A DNA stretch of 8,253 bases from an uncultured Ruminobacter sp. Lineage in GTDB: Bacteria > Pseudomonadota > Gammaproteobacteria > Enterobacterales > Succinivibrionaceae. Shown here piece by piece: positions 1-5,913 of the stretch. Under the pieces are notes generated by a model. That model was not told where the DNA came from and ran no database searches. It saw only the letters and a list, made by a program, of their open reading frames with translations. The stretch covers positions 1 through 8,253 of the forward strand of contig CAAFXL010000076.1 of NCBI GenBank assembly GCA_900767005.1. The letters are read 5' to 3'. The translations under genes and the position numbers were made by a program. The first letter of the stretch is position 1. Every line of letters starts with the position of its first letter.

Positions 1-80
1 CTATCTTTTCTTAGATTATCCAAAGCTTCTTGAGCCCAACTTACAACATGAAACTTATCAATAACTCTTGTTCTTTGGGC
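1..80 (-). pseudogene. ISL3-like transposase fragment (enters at left edge)
   Basis: Read on the minus strand, this stretch encodes AQRTRVIDKFHVVSWAQEAL followed by DNLRKD, running off the window edge. The block VIDKFHVV...(A)xEALDxxRK matches my memory of the conserved core of ISL3-family (DDE) transposases, where a D-[KR]-FHV motif carries a catalytic Asp. Nothing transposase-like lies upstream: before the AQ the reading frame runs into AT-rich sequence and the hairpin at 102-140. The fragment therefore seems to lack its N-terminal half. Whether the C-terminal half is intact cannot be seen. The family call rests on one short motif and is moderate in strength. Confidence 0.5.
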
Positions 81-92
81 ATAAATATAGGC

Positions 93-140
93 AAAAAAAA
101 CAAGGTTTATTATCATAAATTTCAAATGATAATAAACCTT
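93..140 (-). terminator. Intrinsic terminator, minus strand
   Basis: A perfect 15-bp inverted repeat (102-116 with 126-140, arms AAGGTTTATTATCAT and its complement) encloses a 9-nt loop. On the minus strand it is followed one base later by eight consecutive T (93-100). This is the classic intrinsic terminator layout. It lies about 105 nt downstream of the aldo/keto reductase pseudogene stop, so it most likely ended that transcript. It also separates it from the transposase fragment. Confidence 0.8.
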
Positions 141-247
141 TAAATCATTAAAGAACTTAAGTACTTTGATAAAGTTTAAAGTTACTTTTCAAAATGCATT
201 AATAATCAAATTAGCTACATTTAAACTCTTTTACCTTTAAATCATTA
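136..247. repeat. 15-bp direct repeat flanking the AKR 3' end
   Basis: ACCTTTAAATCATTA occurs exactly at 136-150 and 233-247. The first copy overlaps the terminator stem and the second overlaps the AKR stop codon. The 82 bp between the copies hold no ORF or structure I can support. The pair may be the scar of a small duplication. Confidence 0.4.
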
Positions 248-1095
248 TTTATGAATTTTCAAGCCATGAAGTCGTTTTACAAAATTTGGATCAAAGTGGT
301 TGCAAATTTCACTATGAGATAAAGTAAGCTTATTAATTTCTTCCATGTCTTCCTTAGTTAAAGAGAAATCCCAAATATTAAAATTCTGTTCAATTCGTTC
401 TTTATGTACTGACTTTGGAAGAACCACGACACCTCGTTCAACATTCCAGCGTAAAGCAACTTGTGCTGGAGTTTTACCATATTTTTGACCGATTTTTGTT
501 AAAGTAGGATCAGTAAAAATTCCATGTTTGCCTTCGGCAAATGGGCCCCAAGCTTCAGGAACTACACCATATTCTTTCATTAACTTTAAAGCATCATCTT
601 GGCTAAAGAATGGATGGAGTTCAACTTGATTAACCATTGGTTTAATCTTTACGCTTTCACAAAAATCACATAAAAGATGAGGATAAAAGTTTGAGACACC
701 AATTGCTCTAATTAATCCTTCACTATAAAGTTCTTCTAAAGCTCGCCAAGTGCCATAAATATCACCCATTGGCTGGTGAATTAAACATAGATCTAAATAA
801 TCTAAATCAAGTTTTTCCATGGAAGATTTGAAAGCTGCTTTAGCTTTTTCATATCCTGCATCTTGAATCCAAATCTTAGTAGTAATAAAAAGTTTATCTC
901 TTGAAACGGGGCACTTTTTAATCGCATTACCTACGGCAACTTCATTAAAATAAGCAGCAGCGGTGTCAATTAAGCGATAGCCACAACTAATAGCATCTAA
1001 AACTTACTGCTCACATTGAACTAAATCAGGAACTTGGTAAACACCAAAGCCTTCCATTGGCATTAAAACGCCATTACTTAATTTTTTTATTCCAT
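245..1095 (-). pseudogene. Aldo/keto reductase (AKR5-like), disrupted by frameshift and stop
   Basis: The conceptual product is about 283 aa of the NADPH-dependent aldo/keto reductase family (2,5-diketo-D-gluconate reductase / glyoxal reductase type), which reduces carbonyls to alcohols in the cytosol. It begins MEIKKLSNGVLMPMEGFGVY. The full catalytic tetrad is readable: Asp44 (RLIDTA), Tyr49 (AAAYFNE), Lys74 (TTKIW) and His107 (LIHQP). The cofactor-side motifs GVSNF, VNQVELHP and VLPKS follow. Two lesions break it. The ATG at 1095-1093, which has a good AAGGA site upstream, reads ATG GAA TAA, and one extra base would restore the frame. An in-frame TAA at 1006-1004 interrupts CEQ-VLDAI, where a Lys codon could have been. 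The longest intact piece starts at 820 and lacks Asp44, Tyr49 and Lys74, so it cannot be an active reductase. The repeated damage argues for decay, although read errors could explain one lesion. Confidence 0.85.
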
Positions 1096-1113
1096 ATTTA
1101 TTTTTCCTTATCG

Positions 1114-1143
1114 ATACTTAAACTTAAAGTTAGATTTAAGTAT
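1114..1143. promoter_or_regulatory. Dyad upstream of the AKR pseudogene
   Basis: ATACTTAAA (1114-1122) and TTTAAGTAT (1135-1143) form a perfect 9-bp dyad with a 12-bp centre, 19 bp upstream of the AKR start codon. The submotif CTTAAA/TTTAAG recurs at 1123-1128. The placement suits a repressor or activator operator, but no regulator gene is present and the AT-rich background lowers the weight. Confidence 0.3.
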
Positions 1144-1214
1144 TTTAACGATAAATTTAAAAAATTAGAAATAACATCTTGTTAAATTTGAGTAATCTCA
1201 AAAAATATTTTTCA

Positions 1215-1288
1215 AAAAATTTAATATTTATGTAACCGCAAACGTCTTAAGTACAAAGACAAGATATTTTTACTTAGGAGATACGATT
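1215..1288 (+). promoter_or_regulatory. Conserved leader of small-peptide unit, copy 1
   Basis: This 5' region matches the one at 1579-1649: TGTAACCGCAAACGTCTTAAG, then AAAGACA, then GATATTTTT, then AGGAGATACGATT just before the ATG. GTCTT and AAAGAC can pair as a short hairpin in both copies. The AGGAG at 1276-1280 sits 8 nt from the ATG, which sets the start. The promoter is not clear; TATGTA near 1210 is a weak -10 candidate. Confidence 0.55.
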
Positions 1289-1384
1289 ATGGGCAGTCAT
1301 ATTATTATTTTTGGTCAAATGGTTTGGGGTTGCTTTGATATTTTTACTCAATTATTTTGTGGTTGCTTAAATTTCCTCTTTTAA
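1289..1384 (+). CDS. Small hydrophobic peptide, 31 aa (copy 1, intact)
   Basis: The ORF starts at an ATG with a strong AGGAG site 8 nt upstream. It encodes a 31-residue, very hydrophobic peptide: MGSHIIIFGQMVWGCFDI, then FTQLFCGCLNFLF. It has three Cys (15, 24, 26), one Trp and almost no charge, so it would probably associate with the membrane. An intrinsic terminator follows 25 nt after the stop, so it is a free-standing transcript. The same leader, Shine-Dalgarno block and a D-I-x-x-x-L-F-C core recur in the damaged copy at 1650-1772, and this duplication is the best evidence that it is a real gene. I do not recognise the family. Type I toxin-like peptides share the size, hydrophobicity and tandem arrangement, but no antisense RNA was identified. 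A stranded leader peptide is the main alternative. Confidence 0.5.
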   Translation: MGSHIIIFGQMVWGCFDIFTQLFCGCLNFLF

Positions 1385-1406
1385 GCTTTAAAAATTAAAT
1401 GTAAAT

Positions 1407-1440
1407 AAGAGCTTCACTTAAGGTGAAGCTTTTGTTTTTC
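1407..1440 (+). terminator. Intrinsic terminator of small-peptide unit 1
   Basis: AGCTTCAC (1410-1417) pairs with GTGAAGCT (1423-1430) around a 5-nt loop, and the stem extends by a G-U pair and two A-T pairs. It is followed by the T-rich tail TTTGTTTTTC (1431-1440). Nothing else is supported between this element and 1578 except a small TTAGG/CCTAA hairpin at 1441-1455. Confidence 0.8.
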
Positions 1441-1578
1441 TTAGGCTTTTCCTAATAATTATGGTGCTATTTGGAATAATAGCAATGTTCTCTATTGCCC
1501 AAACTATCTTAAAATTCCACACCTCTTATGTACAATCAATCTTAAGACAAGTTAGTTGCCAGGAATCTTTTTAAATAA

Positions 1579-1649
1579 TTGTAACCACAAACGTTTTCAA
1601 ACGTCTTAAGAGTAAAGACACCATATTTTAATTTCAAGGAGATACGATT
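1579..1649 (+). promoter_or_regulatory. Conserved leader of small-peptide unit, copy 2
   Basis: This is a second copy of the leader at 1215-1288: GTAACCACAAACG, then CGTCTTAAG, AAAGACA, CATATTTTA and AAGGAGATACGATT before the ATG. It carries a 10-base expansion that creates the small dyad ACGTTTTCAAACGT. TTGCCA near 1556 is a possible -35, without a good -10 at standard spacing. Confidence 0.5.
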
Positions 1650-1772
1650 ATGTTTACTTAAGCTTTTACTTTTGATTCTTCTGAAATTCTTAATGAAATC
1701 ATTGATATTTTATATAAATTATTTTGCAATTTTTCCAAAAATCTTATAAATTATAAAATCTCAAAACTCTAA
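1650..1772 (+). pseudogene. Small hydrophobic peptide, copy 2, nonsense at codon 4
   Basis: The ATG carries the same AGGAGATACGATT Shine-Dalgarno block as copy 1, but reading gives only M-F-T before TAA at 1659-1661. If that codon is read through, the frame stays open to TAA at 1770-1772 (40 sense-length positions). It contains IIDILYKLFCNF, which aligns with CFDIFTQLFCGC of copy 1. The DNA is also similar there (GATATTTT...AATTATTTTG). Copy 2 therefore looks like a diverged and inactivated paralogue. It could instead now work as an untranslated or minimal-ORF RNA. Confidence 0.45.
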
Positions 1773-1799
1773 TTAAATTAGAGCTTCTTCTTTATTTGA
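1767..1799 (+). terminator. Probable terminator of small-peptide unit 2
   Basis: CTCTAATT (1767-1774) and AATTAGAG (1776-1783) form a dyad (a realistic 6-bp stem with a 5-nt loop), followed by T-rich CTTCTTCTTTATTT. It occupies the same position relative to the small ORF as the terminator at 1407-1440. The stem is weak. Confidence 0.45.
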
Positions 1800-1824
1800 T
1801 AAATCAATTTTAATTTCTTAAAAT
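1796..1824 (+). promoter_or_regulatory. Sigma-70-type promoter for the 217-aa gene
   Basis: TTGATA (1796-1801) and TAAAAT (1819-1824) are separated by exactly 17 bp, close to consensus. Transcription would begin near 1831, giving a leader of about 70 nt before the ATG at 1904. Confidence 0.5.
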
Positions 1825-1903
1825 TATACCTAAATAAATTAAGGTTTATATTACTCTTTTTGTTAATCAATTAATCTTTTTTACTGTCGCAAATCCCAAA
1901 ACC

Positions 1904-2557
1904 ATGTACCAATATTTAAAAGATGTCCCCAAATCTCTAATAAAAAAAATTGCTTTTGCTGACCAAAAATCTAATTACCTTTCAGCTCCATTCTTTCTAG
2001 GGCTTGGGCTTCCTAAATCTTTAAATGGGAAAAAAGATAATACTAATGATTTTAATGAATTTAAAATCTTCTCTATTTCTTGTCGCACTTTTACCGAAAA
2101 AGAAATTAATATCTTTAGTAATAATGCCCCCAGAAAAACCAAGCGTACTTATAAAGATGTAACTTTGGTGCTTACTAATTTAAATATTAAAATTTTAGGT
2201 GACGAGAACGTTATTTTTCCTATAAATTTAGGTTTAACCTTTAAAGGTTGTTACTCTGAACTAATTCTAAAAAATGATTCATTAGAAGAGAACTTAAAAT
2301 TTTGCTACAAAGAACGTCAAGAACTTGTTTCTTTATTAATTGAGTACATTCTTGACTATCAAATAAATAACCTTAATCTCTATAAAGAATTTAATAAAGA
2401 ACTTACTTATGAAGAAGAAAGAATAGTAAAATTAGTAACTAATGAAGCTCAAGTTTTTTATAAGAAAGCAAAAGTTAGAAGCCTAATTATTACCTTTTTA
2501 GTGGTTCTTATAATTGCATGCTTACTTATCTACCTATACACCAATAATTTAATTTGA
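1904..2557 (+). CDS. Hypothetical protein with C-terminal membrane anchor
   Basis: I do not recognise this 217-aa protein. Residues 1-190 look soluble and charged. Residues about 193-212 (SLIITFLVVLIIACLLIYLY) form one transmembrane helix right after the basic stretch KKAKVR. Only five residues follow, so it resembles a tail-anchored protein with a cytosolic body. The segment at about 83-150 (YKDVTLVLTNLNIKILGD, then VIFPINLGLTFKG, then a helix ending LLIEYIL) has the strand pattern and closing helix of a bacterial PH-like fold; that is inference from pattern only. The ATG is the only Met in the frame and lies downstream of an in-frame stop near 1831. No Shine-Dalgarno precedes it, which is odd beside its neighbours. 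It converges on the enolase-superfamily gene and shares its terminator. Confidence 0.7.
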   Translation: MYQYLKDVPKSLIKKIAFADQKSNYLSAPFFLGLGLPKSLNGKKDNTNDFNEFKIFSISCRTFTEKEINIFSNNAPRKTKRTYKDVTLVLTNLNIKILGDENVIFPINLGLTFKGCYSELILKNDSLEENLKFCYKERQELVSLLIEYILDYQINNLNLYKEFNKELTYEEERIVKLVTNEAQVFYKKAKVRSLIITFLVVLIIACLLIYLYTNNLI

Positions 2558-2573
2558 TTAGTTTTTCATAACT

Positions 2574-2608
2574 AAAAAGAGGAAAACTTTTTAGTTTTCC
2601 TCTTTGAT
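2574..2608. terminator. Bidirectional terminator between convergent genes
   Basis: A perfect 13-bp stem (AAAGAGGAAAACT 2576-2588, complement 2593-2605) has a TTTT loop. On the minus strand the stem ends in a run of five T (2574-2578). On the plus strand it ends in CTTTGATTATT. It serves the 217-aa gene and, more convincingly, the minus-strand operon that ends at 2705. The 2606-2704 interval is a nearly pure T-rich tract on the plus strand with no ORF. Confidence 0.75.
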
Positions 2609-2704
2609 TATTATGAGCTATTGTGTTTGATTTTTTTCGTTTTTTATTTTTTGTTGTTTCTTCTTTTCTTGTTTTGTTTTCTTTTTTTGCTATTTTATTC
2701 CTCT

Positions 2705-3883
2705 TTATTTAACCTCTAAGATATCAGAATGCTTATAAACATAATCAGTAAAGTTTACGCCAATGCCTGGAGTTTCGGGAGCTGTATAGTAACCATTAAC
2801 TGGTTCAATATCCGTATCAATTAATTCCTGATACTCCTTAGTAAATACTTTCTGATGGTGTTCATGAATAATAAAATTAGGAATTGCAGTTTCAGCATGA
2901 ACCGCAGCAATTTCCGCAATCTTAGTGCCTGCGGTATGAGCTTGCACGGTTACATCATAAAGATGAGCCATGTCTGCAATCTTCTTAAATTCACTAAAAC
3001 CACCACAACTTCCTAAATCAGGTTGAATTACATCTAGTAATCTTTCCTCTAAGAATGGTCGAAAACCCCATCTTGTGTAAATTCGTTCACCACCTGCTAG
3101 CGGAATATTTACCTTTTCCTTTACTCTTTTAGTTAATGGAGCATTTAATGGAGTATTAACCTCTTCATAAAAGAAGATATTATAATCCTCTATTGCTCTA
3201 GCAAATTGAATAGCAGCTCCAGTATCAGTTACCGCGTGATTTTCAACAATAATATCAATATCATCACCTACTGCCTTTCTAATTTCTTCTATTCTTTTAG
3301 CTGCAAGTTTTAAAGTCTTTTGTTCAAGTAAGCCAGTTAATTTTTCCTGTATAGGTTTACCAGTTATATCATGAGTTAGTACATCTACCTTTATTGCACT
3401 ATAACCATCATCAACTGCTCTTAATGCTTCTTCAACATATTTTTGGGTTGAATCTAATGAAATTCTTTCTGGTCGATGCCAACCAAATTGGGTTTGCGAA
3501 GCATAAACACGTAGTTTATCATTAACCTTCCCCCCTAAAAGTTCATAAAGCGGTAAATTTAGGGCTTTTGCTTTGATATCCCAAAGAGCAATATCAATTG
3601 CACTTATTCCTGAGAAAACTATGGTGCCGCCACCTTGACCCCAGAAGGTATGCTTAAATAAGTCTTCCCAAATTTTTTCAGTTTGAAATGGGTCTTTGCC
3701 AATTACTCTTGAGGCTAGATCTTTAACCATTGCTGCCCCTGCACTTCCGCCAACTCCATAGGCAAGACCTACTTCCCCTACCCCAAAAATTCCTTCATCA
3801 GTATCAATTCTAACTAATATCGGACGCTGACCAGTGGTTGGTCGTAAATGAACATGGTAAACACTAACTTTGGTAACTTTCAT
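2705..3883 (-). CDS. Enolase-superfamily acid-sugar dehydratase-like (MR/MLE family)
   Basis: This 392-aa protein belongs to the mandelate racemase / muconate lactonizing enzyme family, whose members abstract the proton alpha to a carboxylate with Mg2+. Residues 1-125 form the capping domain (LVRIDTDEG...GEVG, ALWDIKAKALNLPLYELLGG) and the rest the barrel. I see KVD at 165-167 and likely metal ligands Glu214 (IIVENHAV), Glu240 (FFYEEV) and Glu266 (GGERIYTRWG). Candidate acid/base residues are His216 and His316 (VQAHTAGTK). The 26/26 ligand spacing, the His two residues after the first ligand and the His 50 residues after the third match galactonate dehydratase DgoD as I know it, which points to a dehydratase. 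The first ligand is Glu rather than Asp. It is the last gene of the operon, 81 nt after the ATPase, with AAGAGGA 8-9 nt before the ATG. The substrate is unknown. Confidence 0.85.
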   Translation of the reverse strand: MKVTKVSVYHVHLRPTTGQRPILVRIDTDEGIFGVGEVGLAYGVGGSAGAAMVKDLASRVIGKDPFQTEKIWEDLFKHTFWGQGGGTIVFSGISAIDIALWDIKAKALNLPLYELLGGKVNDKLRVYASQTQFGWHRPERISLDSTQKYVEEALRAVDDGYSAIKVDVLTHDITGKPIQEKLTGLLEQKTLKLAAKRIEEIRKAVGDDIDIIVENHAVTDTGAAIQFARAIEDYNIFFYEEVNTPLNAPLTKRVKEKVNIPLAGGERIYTRWGFRPFLEERLLDVIQPDLGSCGGFSEFKKIADMAHLYDVTVQAHTAGTKIAEIAAVHAETAIPNFIIHEHHQKVFTKEYQELIDTDIEPVNGYYTAPETPGIGVNFTDYVYKHSDILEVK

Positions 3884-3896
3884 CTTTATATTCCTC

Positions 3897-3956
3897 TTAA
3901 TTTGTCTTATTTGTTTTTAATTTGTCTTATTTGTTTTTAATTTGTCTTATTTGTTT
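3897..3956. repeat. Three exact tandem copies of a 20-bp unit
   Basis: TTAATTTGTCTTATTTGTTT is repeated head to tail at 3897-3916, 3917-3936 and 3937-3956 with no mismatch. The array fills most of the gap between the ATPase stop (3965) and the Shine-Dalgarno of the dehydratase gene. In the mRNA it reads as an A-rich, apparently unstructured spacer. Copy number could vary between strains by slippage and alter translation of the downstream gene. Confidence 0.9.
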
Positions 3957-3964
3957 TAATTTTT

Positions 3965-4717
3965 TTAAATGCTATAAGCGTCATCTGCACTCCCTTTAGA
4001 GTTCATAATGGCCTCAAGTATTTGCTTTTTATAGTAATTAAAATTATCATCAGGTGTTCTTGGTCTACTTAACCTTATTTCTTCGTTTAAACTTACCTCG
4101 CCCTTATCAAGTAAAATAACTCTATCAGCTAAAGTAACCGCCTCTTCAACATCATGAGTTACTAAGATTGCGGTAAACTTATGTTCTTGATGTAATTTCT
4201 CAATTAAATGCTGCATTTCAAGTCTAGTTAAGGCATCTAACGCTCCTAATGGTTCATCAAGAAGTAATAGTGCTGGGTCTGATGATAAGGCACGAGCAAG
4301 AGCTACTCTTTGCTTTTGCCCACCTGATAAAGTATCAGGCCATTTATCAGCTAAATTACCAAGTCCTACCTGACTTAAATTTTTAACCGCTTCTTCCTTA
4401 GGAAGATTTGAAACTAAGGAAATATTCTCCCAAACCTTTTTCCAAGGAATTAATCTTGCGTCCTGAAAAAGTAACTTAGTTTTTTGCTCTTTTAACGATG
4501 GAAACTTACCATCAATTAAAATCTCACCACTACTTGGCTTTTCAAGGGTTGAAATTAAACGTAAAAGTGTACTTTTACCGCAACCAGAACGACCTACAAT
4601 TGCTACAAATTCACCTTGTTTTATGCTTAGATTTAAATCTTTTAAAATTCTTCTGCCATCATAGGTTTTATCAACATTTTTAATGGTTAATTCATAACCT
4701 TTTAATTTATCGCTCAT
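3965..4717 (-). CDS. ssuB: ABC transporter ATPase, sulfonate/taurine/nitrate type
   Basis: This 250-aa cytosolic ATPase energises import. It has Walker A GRSGCGKST (42-50), a Q-loop at Gln85 (LLFQDARLIPW), the signature LSGGQKQR (130-137), Walker B LLLLDEP (150-156), the D-loop GALD and the H-loop His188 (VTHDVEEA). The sequence LLFQDARLIPWKKVWENI is typical of the SsuB/TauB/NrtD group. I chose the ATG at 4717-4715 because AAGGGGA lies 5-6 nt upstream. An ATG 24 nt further upstream (4741) overlaps the permease and has no such site. The permease stop ends two bases before this start, so the two are almost certainly translationally coupled. The symbol reflects family similarity; the true substrate is not proven. 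Confidence 0.88.
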   Translation of the reverse strand: MSDKLKGYELTIKNVDKTYDGRRILKDLNLSIKQGEFVAIVGRSGCGKSTLLRLISTLEKPSSGEILIDGKFPSLKEQKTKLLFQDARLIPWKKVWENISLVSNLPKEEAVKNLSQVGLGNLADKWPDTLSGGQKQRVALARALSSDPALLLLDEPLGALDALTRLEMQHLIEKLHQEHKFTAILVTHDVEEAVTLADRVILLDKGEVSLNEEIRLSRPRTPDDNFNYYKKQILEAIMNSKGSADDAYSI

Positions 4718-4719
4718 TT

Positions 4720-5481
4720 TTATCCCCTTGCTCTTTGCCACCTTAAAACTCGTCTTTCAATTAAACGAGCGATGTAATCTGAAAAAATCCCTAATAAACC
4801 ATAGATTACTAAACCTAAAACTATTACATCCATTAGCATGTATTCACGAGCATTAGTAACCATGAAACCAATCCCTGACTTTGCAGCAATAGTTTCTGCA
4901 ACGATTAAGGTTACCCACATGCGACCTAATGATTGGCGTAAGCCCACTAAGATTGAAGGAGCTGCCCCTAAAAAAATCACATGATAAAAAAGCTTTAATC
5001 CTTTTAATCCATAAACTCTACCCATTTCAATTAAGTTCTTATCAACTGACTTTATGCCATGATAAGTATTTAAATAGATTGGAAAAAATACGCCAATGGC
5101 AACGATTGTAATCTTGGCTCCCTCACCAATCCCAAACCAGACTAGAATTAAGGGAAGCATTGCGATATATGGAACATTTCTAATCATTTGAATTGGGTTA
5201 TTTAAAATACTGTCGCATCTAGGACTTATCCCATTAAATACGCCAAGTAAAAAACCAATCCCGCCACCAATAATTAAACCTACTATCGCTCTAAAACTAC
5301 TAATAGTAATGTGTTCAACCAAAGAGCCATCTAAAAGTAACCTAATAAATGCTTCATATACGCCTTGAGGGGAGGGAAGAAGCGAGTATTTATCAGCATC
5401 TAAGGTCCCAAAATACCAAAAGATTAAAAATAGGATTGGTATCGACCAATTTAAGAGCTTTTCCTTTAAAAAATTTAACAT
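4720..5481 (-). CDS. ssuC: ABC transporter permease, SsuC/TauC type
   Basis: This 253-aa inner-membrane permease has about six hydrophobic segments, near residues 13-27, 62-82, 103-118, 123-140, 168-182 and 217-236. LLPSPQGV (34-41) is characteristic of the sulfonate/taurine/nitrate permease group. The cytoplasmic EAA-type coupling loop is at about 152-186 (EMGRVYGLKG...GLRQSLGRMW). The start was set at the ATG 5481-5479 because AAGG lies 7 nt upstream; the ATG six bases earlier touches the Shine-Dalgarno and is less likely. It is separated from the binding-protein gene by about 430 nt, unusual inside such an operon, but is tightly coupled to the ATPase downstream. Confidence 0.88.
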   Translation of the reverse strand: MLNFLKEKLLNWSIPILFLIFWYFGTLDADKYSLLPSPQGVYEAFIRLLLDGSLVEHITISSFRAIVGLIIGGGIGFLLGVFNGISPRCDSILNNPIQMIRNVPYIAMLPLILVWFGIGEGAKITIVAIGVFFPIYLNTYHGIKSVDKNLIEMGRVYGLKGLKLFYHVIFLGAAPSILVGLRQSLGRMWVTLIVAETIAAKSGIGFMVTNAREYMLMDVIVLGLVIYGLLGIFSDYIARLIERRVLRWQRARG

Positions 5482-5496
5482 TCTCATACCTTAATA

Positions 5497-5551
5497 TTTG
5501 CTATACATTTGTTTGTAATTAATTTTTTATTTAAATGTTTGCTATACATTT
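5497..5551. repeat. Tandem 14-bp repeat upstream of the permease
   Basis: TTTGCTATACATTT occurs exactly at 5497-5510 and 5538-5551, start points 41 bp apart (about four helical turns). It lies immediately before the permease Shine-Dalgarno. On the coding strand it reads AAATGTATAGCAAA. Two identical sites on one helix face suggest a regulator-binding pair or duplicated promoter elements (TATAGC as -10). Confidence 0.6.
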
Positions 5552-5882
5552 TTTGCTTAATTTATCTGGGATTTTTTGAAAAAAATTCCCCATAAAATTA
5601 AGAGCTTAACTTATAAAACGCTTAAAATTGCTTAACTTCTATTTATTGGGTTTAATTTGGGATAAGCTTTAAATTTAATTTTAGTTTGTAGTTAAATTAT
5701 TTAATTACTTACCCCTAAACTTGCCAAATGTTTATTATGGTTATTAGCTTAATTAACTAATTTTTGCTTAAGAAAAAGATCCTCTAAACCAGCCTTTATT
5801 GTTATTATGGCGTTTTTATTATTAGTATCGCTTTAAGGTTAATAGAATTAACCTAAGTGGTATTTAGAAAGACTTTTTCTAA

Positions 5883-5905
5883 TACGCCCAAAAGTTTTGG
5901 GCGTA
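5883..5905 (-). terminator. Strong hairpin after the binding-protein gene
   Basis: A perfect inverted repeat (TACGCCCAAAA 5883-5893 and its complement 5895-5905) lies 8 nt past the stop codon. It is GC-rich for this window. No T-run follows it on the minus strand, so it may be an mRNA 3'-end stabiliser or partial terminator rather than a full stop. Two weaker hairpins (5864-5882 and 5836-5854) come directly after. This arrangement would keep the binding protein in excess over the permease. Confidence 0.5.
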
Positions 5906-5913
5906 AAAATCAA

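Larger units (their letters stand above)
5482..5913 (-). other. Long intra-operon gap with hairpins and repeats
   Basis: No ORF with a ribosome site is visible in these 432 nt on either strand. The region holds the tandem repeat at 5497-5551 and an imperfect hairpin GGGATTTTTT/AAAAAAATTCCC at 5568-5590. Weak candidate promoter elements are also present (minus-strand TTGGCA at 5727-5722, TAAATA at 5703-5698, 18-nt spacer). Three hairpins follow the binding-protein stop: 5836-5854, 5864-5882 and 5883-5905. The layout suggests uncoupled expression of the binding protein and the membrane components. Confidence 0.5.

Noticed and set aside
245..820. An intact 191-aa aldo/keto reductase gene
   Set aside because: The piece lacks Asp44, Tyr49 and Lys74 of the catalytic tetrad and continues upstream in frame through a stop, so it is the 3' part of a pseudogene.
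1461..1574. 37-codon plus-strand ORF (MVLFGIIAMFSIAQ...) between the two small-peptide units
   Set aside because: It has no Shine-Dalgarno, no promoter of its own and no counterpart at the second unit; open frames of this size are expected by chance.
3897..3956. CRISPR array
   Set aside because: The 20-bp units are directly head to tail with no spacers, so this is a simple tandem repeat.
4498..4683. Plus-strand 61-codon ORF
   Set aside because: It lies wholly inside the ATPase gene on the opposite strand and has low-complexity, non-protein-like composition.
4929..5111. Plus-strand 60-codon ORF
   Set aside because: It is antisense to the permease, with no ribosome site or recognisable domain.
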